Assembly (NCBI RefSeq): GCF_024642105.1
Contig: NZ_JAHEBT010000052.1
Span: 372,001 to 436,000 of the forward strand
Direction: 5' to 3'
Source: Flavobacterium sp.
GTDB lineage: Bacteria > Bacteroidota > Bacteroidia > Flavobacteriales > Flavobacteriaceae
Length of the DNA stretch: 64,000 nucleotides
Shown here: in pieces, positions 37,324 through 47,013 of the stretch
Numbering within the stretch: position 1 is the stretch's first letter
How the letters are laid out: each line of letters begins with the position of its first letter
Program-made: the position numbers and the translations under genes
Notes under the pieces: generated by a model
Told to the model about the DNA's origin: nothing
The model's input: only the letters and a program-made list of their open reading frames with translations
Databases searched by the model: none

Positions 37324-39276
37324 TTAATATCCAGGATTTTGCATCGCTTGTTTCTCAGCTGCAGATAGTGGTTTTCCACTTGCGTAAACCGCATCTAAGA
37401 AAGTCTGAGGTATTGGGCGTAGATTATGCTTATCTTGAACATTTGGAGCTGCTTCTGGATTGTAAGCCTTAGCTCTAGCAACCAAAGTTTTGGTTCTACT
37501 CAAGTCTTCCCAACGATGGAATTCTCCACAAAGCTCTCTAGTACGCTCGTTTAAGATTAAACATAACATTTTATCATACTCACTAGTGTATCCCAATTTT
37601 GCGATTACAGCTAAATCTTGATCTGGATAAGTCCCTGCAGTGATAGTTAAGCTTGTAGCAGCTGTTGTTGCTGTAATATTATTTGATTCATAATATGAAT
37701 TTTCAGCCATAAATGAACTATTTCTACCTCCAAGAACAGCAACAGTAACCGCAGCAGAACCATCCGTATAAGCAGCACGATCTTCTCCTGCTTTATAAGC
37801 AGCACGAGCTCTAACAGCATTTATATAAGGCAATGCATCTGCAAAAGATCCTGTACCCGCTTTAGCTAAACGTACTTTAGCCTCAGCAGCCATTAAATAG
37901 GTCTCTGCTGAACGAGCTAAAACAAGATCACGAGTTCCTTTTGTTGCGTTATAATCCAATCTAGCACCATCCATATATTTACTCAATGACGGAAATCTAA
38001 CTCCTGCCATTAGATTACCATTATCCGCTGCATAAGCCACGAAAACACTTGGTATTTTTTTACCTGTTTTTGCATATACTATATTATCTGTCAATCCATT
38101 ATTAGTTTTAGCAAAACGAGTATTATCTGTTGATTTATTGACTACATACATAATTCCTAAATCAGTACCATTTACATATCCAGATGCCGCCTTATTAATA
38201 GCGCTCTTGGTTTGAAAACTTTTCCAAAAACGAGAATCATTAACATTATCAAATACATCAAAAGTAAAATACGTTGGTGCTAAACGACTGAATGGTCTTC
38301 CTCCCCCTGTATTACGTTCCATTTGAGGCAATTGATCATAGGTTGATAAGAAAAATAAATGTTGTTGGTTTTCACCAGAGTTTAATGCATTAGAGTTATA
38401 ACTAGCAGACAAAATTAATTCTGGTAATTTCTCATTAGCGCCATCTGGAGCTTTATAATCCCATAAATTAACATAGTTAGCTGCCAATGGGTGATTAGCA
38501 ATTACTTGGTCTGACAAAGTAACTACCTGTTGTAAATCAGCCGTTTTTGTGTCTGAATTCCAAGAATCATTGATTTCACTAGCACGAGTCAAATAGGCTT
38601 TTGCCAAATAGTGTGCCACTGCATCTTTAGTAATTTTAGTAGGACCACCCGTATTAGCTAAAAGTCCGTACGCTTTTGTAAAATCGTCTATTACTTGAGC
38701 CAAAACCTCTTTTGCACTAGCTCTAGTAAATTCTAACTCTACAGTAGAACTTGTTTTTAGTTTTAAAGGTACTCCTCCATATTGTCTCACCAATTTTAAA
38801 TAATTATAGGCTCTTAAAAAATATCCTTCCCCTAACGCTGTTTTTTTGATAGCATCTTTTGTTGAAGTACTTGCAGTTGCCGATTCAATTAATTGATTCG
38901 CATTTCCAATTCCTATATATAATTTATCCCAATTGGTATTTGCTGCAACAGTATTTGCATTGTTTACTGTTACAAAGGAAGATAATCCAGAAGCATACGA
39001 ATTCCAAATATGATTGGACGCATCTCCTCCTGCATGAAATTCATCTGTCCCTGATTCTGTAGATGCAAGAGGGACTTCACGAATATCGGTTGAGTGGTTC
39101 AGTACTTGATAATAAGTTCCTATAGCTAAAGCCTGAATTCCTTCTTCAGTTTTTAAATAGTCTTTACTGTAAGCTGTTGTTAAATTTTCATCTAGAAAAT
39201 CTTGACTACAGGAGCTACTTAATGCCAAAGTAGCTACTAGCATTAAGTTGATGTATAATGTTTTATAATTTTTCAT
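37324..39276 (-). CDS. susD: SusD/RagB-family outer-membrane glycan-binding lipoprotein (2)
   Basis: 650 aa; lipobox LALSSSCSQDFLDE, ALGEGYFLRAYNYLKLVRQYGGVPL, NERTRELCGEFHRWEDLSRTK, C-terminal NPGY. Confidence 0.95.
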   Translation of the reverse strand: MKNYKTLYINLMLVATLALSSSCSQDFLDENLTTAYSKDYLKTEEGIQALAIGTYYQVLNHSTDIREVPLASTESGTDEFHAGGDASNHIWNSYASGLSSFVTVNNANTVAANTNWDKLYIGIGNANQLIESATASTSTKDAIKKTALGEGYFLRAYNYLKLVRQYGGVPLKLKTSSTVELEFTRASAKEVLAQVIDDFTKAYGLLANTGGPTKITKDAVAHYLAKAYLTRASEINDSWNSDTKTADLQQVVTLSDQVIANHPLAANYVNLWDYKAPDGANEKLPELILSASYNSNALNSGENQQHLFFLSTYDQLPQMERNTGGGRPFSRLAPTYFTFDVFDNVNDSRFWKSFQTKSAINKAASGYVNGTDLGIMYVVNKSTDNTRFAKTNNGLTDNIVYAKTGKKIPSVFVAYAADNGNLMAGVRFPSLSKYMDGARLDYNATKGTRDLVLARSAETYLMAAEAKVRLAKAGTGSFADALPYINAVRARAAYKAGEDRAAYTDGSAAVTVAVLGGRNSSFMAENSYYESNNITATTAATSLTITAGTYPDQDLAVIAKLGYTSEYDKMLCLILNERTRELCGEFHRWEDLSRTKTLVARAKAYNPEAAPNVQDKHNLRPIPQTFLDAVYASGKPLSAAEKQAMQNPGY

Positions 39277-39296
39277 AATCTATTTTTTTATTATTT

Positions 39297-42200
39297 CTAG
39301 AATTGAACGTTTAATCCTAAAGTAAATCCGCGATTTGAATAGGTGGTTTGAGTATCAAAATCCATCCATTTTGCTTTAGAGAATAACATTCCTGGATTAG
39401 AAGCTTGAAGGTACATTCTTAATTTAGAAACACCTATTTTTTCTGCCAATTCATCTGTGAAATTATAACCAAGAGAAATGTTACGGATTTTCAAGAATGA
39501 ACCATCTAAATATCCTAAAGTTGGATGGTATTGATCTCCAGTTGCCGCAGAATAAATTGGTTTTTGATACGCTGCATTGATATTATTTTCTGTATAATAA
39601 TCCAATACTCTTTGGCTTGTTTTACCACTTAAATTTTCTGCTCCAGCACTAGAAAGATAATTCATTCGTCCATAGATAAAGAAAGATAATTCGAAATTCT
39701 TGTAATTAAAAGTATTAGTCAATCCTGTCACAAATTTAGGTTCAGTACTACCAATAATTACACGGTCATTGGCATCAATTTTATAGTCCCCATTTTGATC
39801 TACAGGTCTTGCGTTTCCGAAAGAGAATCCAGCACTATTAGCATTGAATTTTGCCATTTCAGCAGCGTCTTCAGGTTTCCAAATTCCATTAGATGCAAAA
39901 CCGTATATAATACCTTGAGGCTGACCAATAAAACGAGTATTGTTTATATCATCAAATTTTCCGTTTTGTAACTCTACAATTTTGCTTTTCTGCCATGAAG
40001 CACTCAAACTTGAACTCCATTCAAAATCAGCTGTTTTAACATTAACAGTATTCAAAGTAAGTTCCACTCCATTACCTTCTGTTGCGCCCACATTTTCAAG
40101 TGTTGTTGCAAAACCTGTAACTGTTGGAATAGTTCTACTTAATAATAAATCAGTTGTTTTACTAGTGTAGTATTCCAAACTTCCTGAAATTCTACTATTC
40201 AATATAGAGAAATCAACTCCATAATTGTATTGTGTTGTTTTTTCCCAGGTAAGATCTAAATTACCCAAACTTGTATTGTTACTAAGTCCAGATCCAAATG
40301 GATGAACAATTCCTACCAAAGGTGGTTGGGTAGCGTAAGCTGCTACCGCAGCATTTCCTGTAATACCATAACCCGCTCTCAATTTCAATTGGTTAATCCA
40401 AGAAACGTTTTGTAAAAATTCTTCTTTATCCAAACGCCAAGCTAAAGCGGTACTAGGGAAAAATGCCCATTTATTTCCTGGAGCCAATTGTGAAGCCCCA
40501 TCAAAACGACCTGAAGCCGTAATTAAATATTTATCTGCATACCCATAATTAATTCTTCCCATATAAGACAACAAACCCGTCTCTGTTAAATCAGAGCTAT
40601 ACGATGCAAGTACTGGCACATTTGAAGGAATCAATGCATTCCATTTGTTAGCCGAATTTGGAATTTTTTCAGCTGACATAGCATTTCCTTCATTTCTATA
40701 TTGAGTTTGACTCTGCAACAATGTCAATCCAAAATTATGATTGCCTAATGTTTTGTTGTAGAAAAGTAATTGATCTAAAGTATACGAGATAGTTTGATCT
40801 TTTGATAATGAAGCATAACTAGTTCCTGAACGAGCCGAAGACTGCCCATCTAAAAACACTCCGTTTCTATACGCTGTGATATCGGGACCAAAATTAACAC
40901 GGTATTTAAGCCCATCTAATTTTGAAGAAATTGCTCCTAAATCCAATTGCGCATAAAAACTACCAAAAGCACGTAAAGTTACACGTTGATCTTGTGAATA
41001 CAAATGCTCATCATAAACATTTCTAATAGTAGAATCCCCACCTGGATTAATAATTCTAACTCCATTGGCATCAAAAGGCATTGCATAAGGCAAGTTTTGT
41101 CTTGCTGTTTGGTAGATTCCCCCTGATGAGGCTACTGCAGATCTACCTACTGTAGATTGACCGTATTCATTAACTCCATAACTAGTATTTAAATTAGCTC
41201 CCATTGAGAACCATTTGTTTGGCGCAATATCAACACTCACGTTACCATTATAACGTTTGTAACTTTGACCTTTTAAAGTTCCCGTATTGTCCATGTATCC
41301 AAATGACCCATAAGCCTTTGTCTTTTCTGTACCTCCACTAACACTTAAAGTATGTTGTTGTGTCACTCCAGTTTGTGTTACAAATTTAGCCCAATCAGTG
41401 GTAGCTACTTTAGAACCATCCCATGTTCCAGAAGCCCATCCCTGTGCAATATTGTTCCAAGCCGTTGGATCAGCGGTATCTAAAAATATTGTTCTATCAT
41501 TTGCAATAGTTGGCGCATCACCTCTTGGGAAACCTGCTGGATTTGAATAGTATCTAGCCCAACGACGCAATTCAATATATTCTGCAGAATTCATCATTCT
41601 TGCATTTTCATGAATTGTTTCTGTAATTATAGAAGTATCATAATTTAAAGTATACTTTCCGTTTTTACCTTTTTTAGTTGTTACAATGATAACCCCATTA
41701 GCCCCACGAGAACCATAAATAGCGGTAGCTGAAGCATCTTTTAATACATCAATTGACTCAATATCATTAGGATTTATAAAATCAATCCCCCCTGAATTTA
41801 ATGGGATTCCATCTACTACGTACAATGGTGAATTTGAAGCAGAAATAGAACGCGCTCCACGTATTCTAATACTTCCAACAGTTCCTGGACGCTCATTTGA
41901 AGAAATATCTACACCAGCCGCTTTTCCTTGTATTGCTTGAACTGCATTTTGAACAGGTCTAGAAGCAATTTCCTCTGCACCCACACTTACAATTGAACCC
42001 GTAAGATCTTTTTTCTTCTTTGTTCCATACCCAACAACAACAACTTCTTCTAAAGTATTGTTGCTATCAGTCAGTTTAACATCATAAACAGATGATTGAC
42101 CAATGGTTTTTTCTTCAGTTTTAGAACCCGTATAGGTAAAAACCAATACCTGACCAGTAGCAGCGTTGATAGTATAATTACCATCAAAATCAGTACTCGT

Positions 42201-42359
42201 ACCTTTCTGAGTTCCTTTAATAATTACGTTAGCACCTGGCAAAGGAAGTCCTGCAGCATCTGTGACTTTACCTTTAACCACCTTGCCTTGCGCATAGCCC
42301 GATGAATACATTAGAGTAAACAAAGCTATAATAAACAAATAGGTAATTTTGTTTTTCAT
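39297..42359 (-). CDS. susC: SusC/RagA-family TonB-dependent transporter (2)
   Basis: 1020 aa; GKVTDAAGLPLPGANVIIKGTQKGTSTDFDGNY, EEVVVVGYGTKKKKDLTGS, IRGARSISASNSPLYVVDGIP, KDASATAIYGSRGANGVIIVTTKKGK. Confidence 0.96.
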   Translation of the reverse strand: MKNKITYLFIIALFTLMYSSGYAQGKVVKGKVTDAAGLPLPGANVIIKGTQKGTSTDFDGNYTINAATGQVLVFTYTGSKTEEKTIGQSSVYDVKLTDSNNTLEEVVVVGYGTKKKKDLTGSIVSVGAEEIASRPVQNAVQAIQGKAAGVDISSNERPGTVGSIRIRGARSISASNSPLYVVDGIPLNSGGIDFINPNDIESIDVLKDASATAIYGSRGANGVIIVTTKKGKNGKYTLNYDTSIITETIHENARMMNSAEYIELRRWARYYSNPAGFPRGDAPTIANDRTIFLDTADPTAWNNIAQGWASGTWDGSKVATTDWAKFVTQTGVTQQHTLSVSGGTEKTKAYGSFGYMDNTGTLKGQSYKRYNGNVSVDIAPNKWFSMGANLNTSYGVNEYGQSTVGRSAVASSGGIYQTARQNLPYAMPFDANGVRIINPGGDSTIRNVYDEHLYSQDQRVTLRAFGSFYAQLDLGAISSKLDGLKYRVNFGPDITAYRNGVFLDGQSSARSGTSYASLSKDQTISYTLDQLLFYNKTLGNHNFGLTLLQSQTQYRNEGNAMSAEKIPNSANKWNALIPSNVPVLASYSSDLTETGLLSYMGRINYGYADKYLITASGRFDGASQLAPGNKWAFFPSTALAWRLDKEEFLQNVSWINQLKLRAGYGITGNAAVAAYATQPPLVGIVHPFGSGLSNNTSLGNLDLTWEKTTQYNYGVDFSILNSRISGSLEYYTSKTTDLLLSRTIPTVTGFATTLENVGATEGNGVELTLNTVNVKTADFEWSSSLSASWQKSKIVELQNGKFDDINNTRFIGQPQGIIYGFASNGIWKPEDAAEMAKFNANSAGFSFGNARPVDQNGDYKIDANDRVIIGSTEPKFVTGLTNTFNYKNFELSFFIYGRMNYLSSAGAENLSGKTSQRVLDYYTENNINAAYQKPIYSAATGDQYHPTLGYLDGSFLKIRNISLGYNFTDELAEKIGVSKLRMYLQASNPGMLFSKAKWMDFDTQTTYSNRGFTLGLNVQF

Positions 42360-42418
42360 TAGTAGTTTGAATTTAGTTAGTAAAATAAATTATTTTATTG
42401 ATGGATAAATCTTATTTA

Positions 42419-42440
42419 TAAATTTATGCAATCGATTACA
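42419..42440 (-). promoter_or_regulatory. LacI-type-like palindrome overlapping the predicted promoter of SusC (2)
   Basis: Gene orientation TGTAATCGATTGCA (near-perfect palindrome centred on ATCGAT), immediately followed by -7-like TAAATTTA. Confidence 0.5.
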
Positions 42441-42648
42441 CAAAACTATTACATATTTTTTTATTATCCTAATTAAAAATTCAAAAAAAAACGATGTGCA
42501 TATAAAATAACAGGTATAATTATATATGTTGTAAATATTATTTGCATTTATTGCAGTTTTCTCATTAGCATCTGTTTTTAAAACTTGCTCTGTTTTATCC
42601 TTCCAATATTTAACAAATCTTACACTATATATTTTCTCTATTTATTTC

Positions 42649-43719
42649 TTATTTCAATTTAAAAATAAACCCCGAAGCCGTTTCATATTTTCCTCCTTGA
42701 GATGCTGCAAACAAATAAGTTGGCTTTCCTTTTTGAAATAATAATTGGGGACGTTCTAATCTTCCATATCGATTTAAGTGCTTAGGAGCTTCTGGCTGAT
42801 TTACATATTTATTCAAGGACTGAAAAGCAATTAATGGGTCGCTCCATTGTTTACCATCTAAGGAGTCCATATATAACCCATCATCTATACCAAAATAACC
42901 TAAATCTCGAGTTAACATCTTAAATTTCTTATTTTCATACCAAACAAAAGCATCTTCACATTGTTTGTTATCCCCTGTTTTGGAAAAATCAACTATTGGA
43001 TTCTCTTCAAATTTTTCATAAGGACCATACAATGATTGAGAAATAGCCAAGCCGTATTTCCTATTTCCACGAATATCAAATTTTGGATTTTCATAACCTG
43101 CCGCATCCAATGACTTATAATAAAGCCAATATTCTCCATTAGGGTGTTTTAAAAACGAAGGATTGGTAGTAATATAATCATCCCAACTGCCTTTTTCTCC
43201 AGGAAGTAACAACGGCTTATCTGGTCTCTCCCAGGGTCCATAAAGCGAATCCGAAGTCGCAAGCCCTATGCGTTTTGTATTCATTTTCCCGTTAGAATTT
43301 CCCATAAAAAAAAGCGCATATTTCCCATCCACAAAATGAATACTTGGATTATGACAAGTAGTTGCATCCCAATAATCGCCACCTCTAGGCGATAGAACTG
43401 TACTAACATAAGTATAAGGACCTTCAGGTTGATCTGCTACAGCATGGGCAATTTCTGAACTATTAATCCAGCCACTCATTTTTTTAGCTTTGGGCCATCG
43501 AGAGAAAAAAACATGTATTTTACCATCAGGACCTTCAATTGGACTGTTACACCAAACGTAATAATCTTCAAATTCTAAAGCACGACCAATAGGTTGAAGT
43601 CGTTTTTCAAAATCAGAAAGTCTTGGGTCTTTTTCTAAAGCATTACTACTGGCTGAAAATGGAAGCCCTAAACCAACTAAAGCTAGTGAATTCCCAATTA
43701 TGAATTTGCGTCGGTTCAT
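42649..43719 (-). CDS. GH43-like beta-propeller glycosidase with Tat-like signal
   Basis: 356 aa; MNRRKFIIGNSLALVGLGLPF leader; DYWDATTCHNPSIHFVDGKYALFFMGN, TNPSFLKHPNGEYWLYYKS, CEDAFVWYENKKFKML. Confidence 0.78.
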   Translation of the reverse strand: MNRRKFIIGNSLALVGLGLPFSASSNALEKDPRLSDFEKRLQPIGRALEFEDYYVWCNSPIEGPDGKIHVFFSRWPKAKKMSGWINSSEIAHAVADQPEGPYTYVSTVLSPRGGDYWDATTCHNPSIHFVDGKYALFFMGNSNGKMNTKRIGLATSDSLYGPWERPDKPLLLPGEKGSWDDYITTNPSFLKHPNGEYWLYYKSLDAAGYENPKFDIRGNRKYGLAISQSLYGPYEKFEENPIVDFSKTGDNKQCEDAFVWYENKKFKMLTRDLGYFGIDDGLYMDSLDGKQWSDPLIAFQSLNKYVNQPEAPKHLNRYGRLERPQLLFQKGKPTYLFAASQGGKYETASGFIFKLK

Positions 43720-43865
43720 TTTTTTTGATTAGGATTAGAGATTAAGGAAAAACTTTAAAAAGTAATTATTACAAAATTTCGATTGTATTTATCGTATTAT
43801 TTAATAAACAATTAAAATATCTAGAACTAAACACTCTAAAAATTATTAAACTATTAAAAACACAT

Positions 43866-46745
43866 TTAATGATTATTCTTTAATAATTCTATACTAAATT
43901 CACCTACGAAATATTCTCCAGTGTTTGTTAAAAGTTGTGGAATAGATTCATCTGCTTTTCGACCTTTTTCTGGTCTACCTAATACGCCCAATAATATGTT
44001 TACAGTTTCCGGTTTAGCAGTATCGTGCTCCAAATAACCTAGATTAGAAATACGTACTACGCCAATTTCACCACTTTGTTCTACCCAACGCATTACTTTT
44101 GTTCCGCTAGTTTCCTTATCTTTATTTAATCCTCCCCAGACTCCTAAAATCGGTGCAGATTGTTTGTTTGCATAAGCATCGTATGGACCAAGTCCCAACC
44201 AATGCAAACGGTTTAGCTCAGGTACCGCATCTACAGCCATTCCTACAATTGGCAAACTTGGCACCTCCACTTTGGTTTGAATCTGATAATGAACATCTAA
44301 TTTCCCATCCAATCCAATTGAATATCGGTAAATTGTAGTAAATTGATTTTTACTATCCACTAAATAATTCACTGTCGCTTTTATAACAATACTAGATTGA
44401 TTTTCTTCTACATTCCAATCTATAACCGATTGTTCATAAAGATTAAGATTGACTGCTTGGCTAGATTCTTTTTTACCGATTACACTAACTTCCGCTCTAT
44501 CTAATTTACGCCATATAACTGGTCTCAAATCATTTAATAATGCTTTACCCTTTAAACTTGCCGAAATCAACTGACCTATTTTAGGGTCAAATACATAATG
44601 TACTTCTCCTGCATCAATGGTAACTTTTTCCCCTTTTATAACTGACAATCTTCCCTCTGGAGATTTTTTAGTCAACCCCTCCATACGCGGACAAAGTTCC
44701 ACCGCTTTACGATTAATCTCCATCCCCTCTGGATTGGTAAAAATAAACCAAGCATAATACGTTTTTCCTATACTAATAGAAGTCAAATTATCTAATGGCA
44801 ATTTAAAGGTCGACTCAGTGTGGGGTTGGCCTTCAATTGTTCCTGAACCCGAAGCCAATTCCTTTTGGTCTTCTCGAATAGACCAACTAATTTTTATCTT
44901 ATTAAAATTCGTAAAGTCAAAATCATTTTGCATAGGAATACTGACCGTTTTTTCACCAGGAGTAAAAAGCACCTTATTCAAAGTAGGATATACCTGAGCA
45001 TAAACCGCTTTTGTCTCCCAGTAATCTCTTGTCAAATTACGGTAAGAGTCTACAATACCATCCCAACCCGCGTCATCAATCCGAAGGTAATCATCTCCTT
45101 CGCTCAATTTTGAGAGCTTTTCTTTAGGTCTCAAAACTGGCGTTTTGATCCCTTGGTCTGCCCACATCCAGATTGCAGCTCCTGTACCAGAAGGGTGTTT
45201 AGTTAATGCTTTCCAACGTGCTCCCAAACCACCAAATCCATCAACTCCAAAAGAATGAGTATATTCTGTAGAAATGATTGGACGATTAGATCTGCAAGCT
45301 AATAGGTCATACTCTTGTGGTTTCCAATAATGAGGTGCGAGAATATCTACTTCTGCTGGAAGCCATTCTTCCGCGCGCCAAGGCAGTAGAACAGGACGAG
45401 TCGGATCCAAATTTTTAACCAATTTTACCGATGCCATATGTAAGCTAGTTAAAGCATCTTCGTTCCCTATTGACCAATAAATAATAGAAGGTCTATTAAT
45501 ATCTCGTACAACCGTCTCATACGATCTTTGTAGTACTGCCCCAGAAAAGGATGCGTCATACATTAAATCAGCCGCTCCTCCAAGCGAAACTTCTTCACCA
45601 ACGTACATCCCCAATTCATCGCAGAGCTCTACAAAACCTTGTGCATGAGCATAGTGAGCCATTCGAACATAATTAATATTTGCAGCTTTCATCAGTTTAA
45701 TATCTTGTAACCAGTGTTCTTTTGTTGTTGCTCTACCTACATCTGGATGTTCGTCATGCCTATTCACACCTCGTAACTTTACTGCTTGACCATTAATTCT
45801 GAAAACTCCTCCTGCAGTAGAAATCTCGCGAAATCCTACGTGTTCGGTACGAGAATGTACCACCATATTTTTTTCTAAGAGTTCAACACGAAGTCTATAA
45901 AGATAAGGAGTTTCTGCAGTCCAATGTAGAGGATTATTCACACGCATGGTCATCAATACTTCTCTATTTGTTGCAGTATGTGCTGGCACTAAAATTTCTT
46001 GATGTTCCAAATCCTTTCCATCTTTTGTATATAAAGTAACCCTCATATTGTATGACTCACCTGGACTTGGATAATTTCCTGGAAGAGTTTCCTTATTCCT
46101 ATCTCCCACCATTATATTTATCTTTAGTTGAGCATCTTTATATAATTCATCGAATTCTGTCTTCACAATGAGACGATCAATCCATCTTTTCTTTGGCATT
46201 GCCTCAAGAAAAACATCTCTATAAATACCTCCTAATGTCCAATCATCATAAACATCAAATTTATAATCGGGGTTAACTTGACGTACACGCACCGCAAGTT
46301 GATTAGACTCACCCGCCTTAAGCTTTCCATCGACATCAAAACTAAATGAGGTATATCCGCCATTGTGAGTTCCTATAAAATTTCCGTTAAGCCAAACTTC
46401 GGCTGATGACCACACTCCACCAAAATGAAGCTTAACATACTTTTCTTTCCAATCAGCTGGAACTTTGAAATCATATAAATAAAAACCCTCACTTGCTTTA
46501 TCTCCTTCAAAACCTCTATATACAGGTTCCTCGTAGCCAAGAACAGACCAGTTTGAAGGAACAGGAGTTGGTTTAAAACTTCTGCTGTCATATTTATTGG
46601 TAAAAAAATTTGACAAACTATCAGCCTCTTTTTCAGTTTTAGCAAGCATAAATCTCCAAGTACCATTCAAATTTAGTTGTTCTTGAGCGATAATTTGAAA
46701 ATTTACAAGTAGTAATGTGATTGCAAGAATTACACGTATATTCAT
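43866..46745 (-). CDS. Secreted GH2 beta-galactosidase (LacZ-like)
   Basis: 959 aa; LNLNGTWRFML, PVPSNWSVLGYEEPVYRGF, WTLGGIYRDVFLEA, GVNRHDEHPDVGRATT, INRPSIIYWSIGNEDA, WLGLGPYDAYANK. Confidence 0.92.
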   Translation of the reverse strand: MNIRVILAITLLLVNFQIIAQEQLNLNGTWRFMLAKTEKEADSLSNFFTNKYDSRSFKPTPVPSNWSVLGYEEPVYRGFEGDKASEGFYLYDFKVPADWKEKYVKLHFGGVWSSAEVWLNGNFIGTHNGGYTSFSFDVDGKLKAGESNQLAVRVRQVNPDYKFDVYDDWTLGGIYRDVFLEAMPKKRWIDRLIVKTEFDELYKDAQLKINIMVGDRNKETLPGNYPSPGESYNMRVTLYTKDGKDLEHQEILVPAHTATNREVLMTMRVNNPLHWTAETPYLYRLRVELLEKNMVVHSRTEHVGFREISTAGGVFRINGQAVKLRGVNRHDEHPDVGRATTKEHWLQDIKLMKAANINYVRMAHYAHAQGFVELCDELGMYVGEEVSLGGAADLMYDASFSGAVLQRSYETVVRDINRPSIIYWSIGNEDALTSLHMASVKLVKNLDPTRPVLLPWRAEEWLPAEVDILAPHYWKPQEYDLLACRSNRPIISTEYTHSFGVDGFGGLGARWKALTKHPSGTGAAIWMWADQGIKTPVLRPKEKLSKLSEGDDYLRIDDAGWDGIVDSYRNLTRDYWETKAVYAQVYPTLNKVLFTPGEKTVSIPMQNDFDFTNFNKIKISWSIREDQKELASGSGTIEGQPHTESTFKLPLDNLTSISIGKTYYAWFIFTNPEGMEINRKAVELCPRMEGLTKKSPEGRLSVIKGEKVTIDAGEVHYVFDPKIGQLISASLKGKALLNDLRPVIWRKLDRAEVSVIGKKESSQAVNLNLYEQSVIDWNVEENQSSIVIKATVNYLVDSKNQFTTIYRYSIGLDGKLDVHYQIQTKVEVPSLPIVGMAVDAVPELNRLHWLGLGPYDAYANKQSAPILGVWGGLNKDKETSGTKVMRWVEQSGEIGVVRISNLGYLEHDTAKPETVNILLGVLGRPEKGRKADESIPQLLTNTGEYFVGEFSIELLKNNH

Positions 46746-46817
46746 AATTAAAAATTGATTAAAATCACTAATTAACCCTTTGAGAATAATTTTTTAAGCT
46801 ATTTGGGTTCGATGTGA

Positions 46818-46863
46818 TAAAAATAATAATGTTAATTAGTAGTGGTATCCTGTGCCTCCCTGC
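46818..46863 (-). promoter_or_regulatory. Operator site 8 plus -7 box (GH2)
   Basis: Gene orientation GCAGGGAGGC-ACAGGAT, 21 bp, TATTTTTA. Confidence 0.8.
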
Positions 46864-46940
46864 CTATAGGCAAGGAATAGATTTAATGGAATAACCGCTT
46901 CATTTAAATATTAAGGATATAAAACAAAGAAGCATTCTAC

Positions 46941-46986
46941 ACAGGATGCAACAGGATAGCATTACAAATTAGATATTCTATTTTTA
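46941..46986 (+). promoter_or_regulatory. Operator site 9 plus -7 box (PL22/GH106/GH105/esterase operon)
   Basis: ACAGGATGCA-ACAGGAT (46941-46957), 21 bp, TATTTTTA (46979-46986). Confidence 0.85.
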
Positions 46987-47013
46987 CTTAAAATCTTTCG
47001 ATAAATTTTAGAC

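Noticed and set aside
42460-42475. Possible operator remnant tattatccta upstream of SusC-2
   Set aside because: Only one half-site-like ATCCT, no second repeat, and no correct spacing to a -7 box.
43760-43830. Possible second LacI-like site (atttcgattgt) upstream of the GH43-like gene
   Set aside because: Only a half-site resemblance to TGTAATCGATTGCA; too weak to claim.
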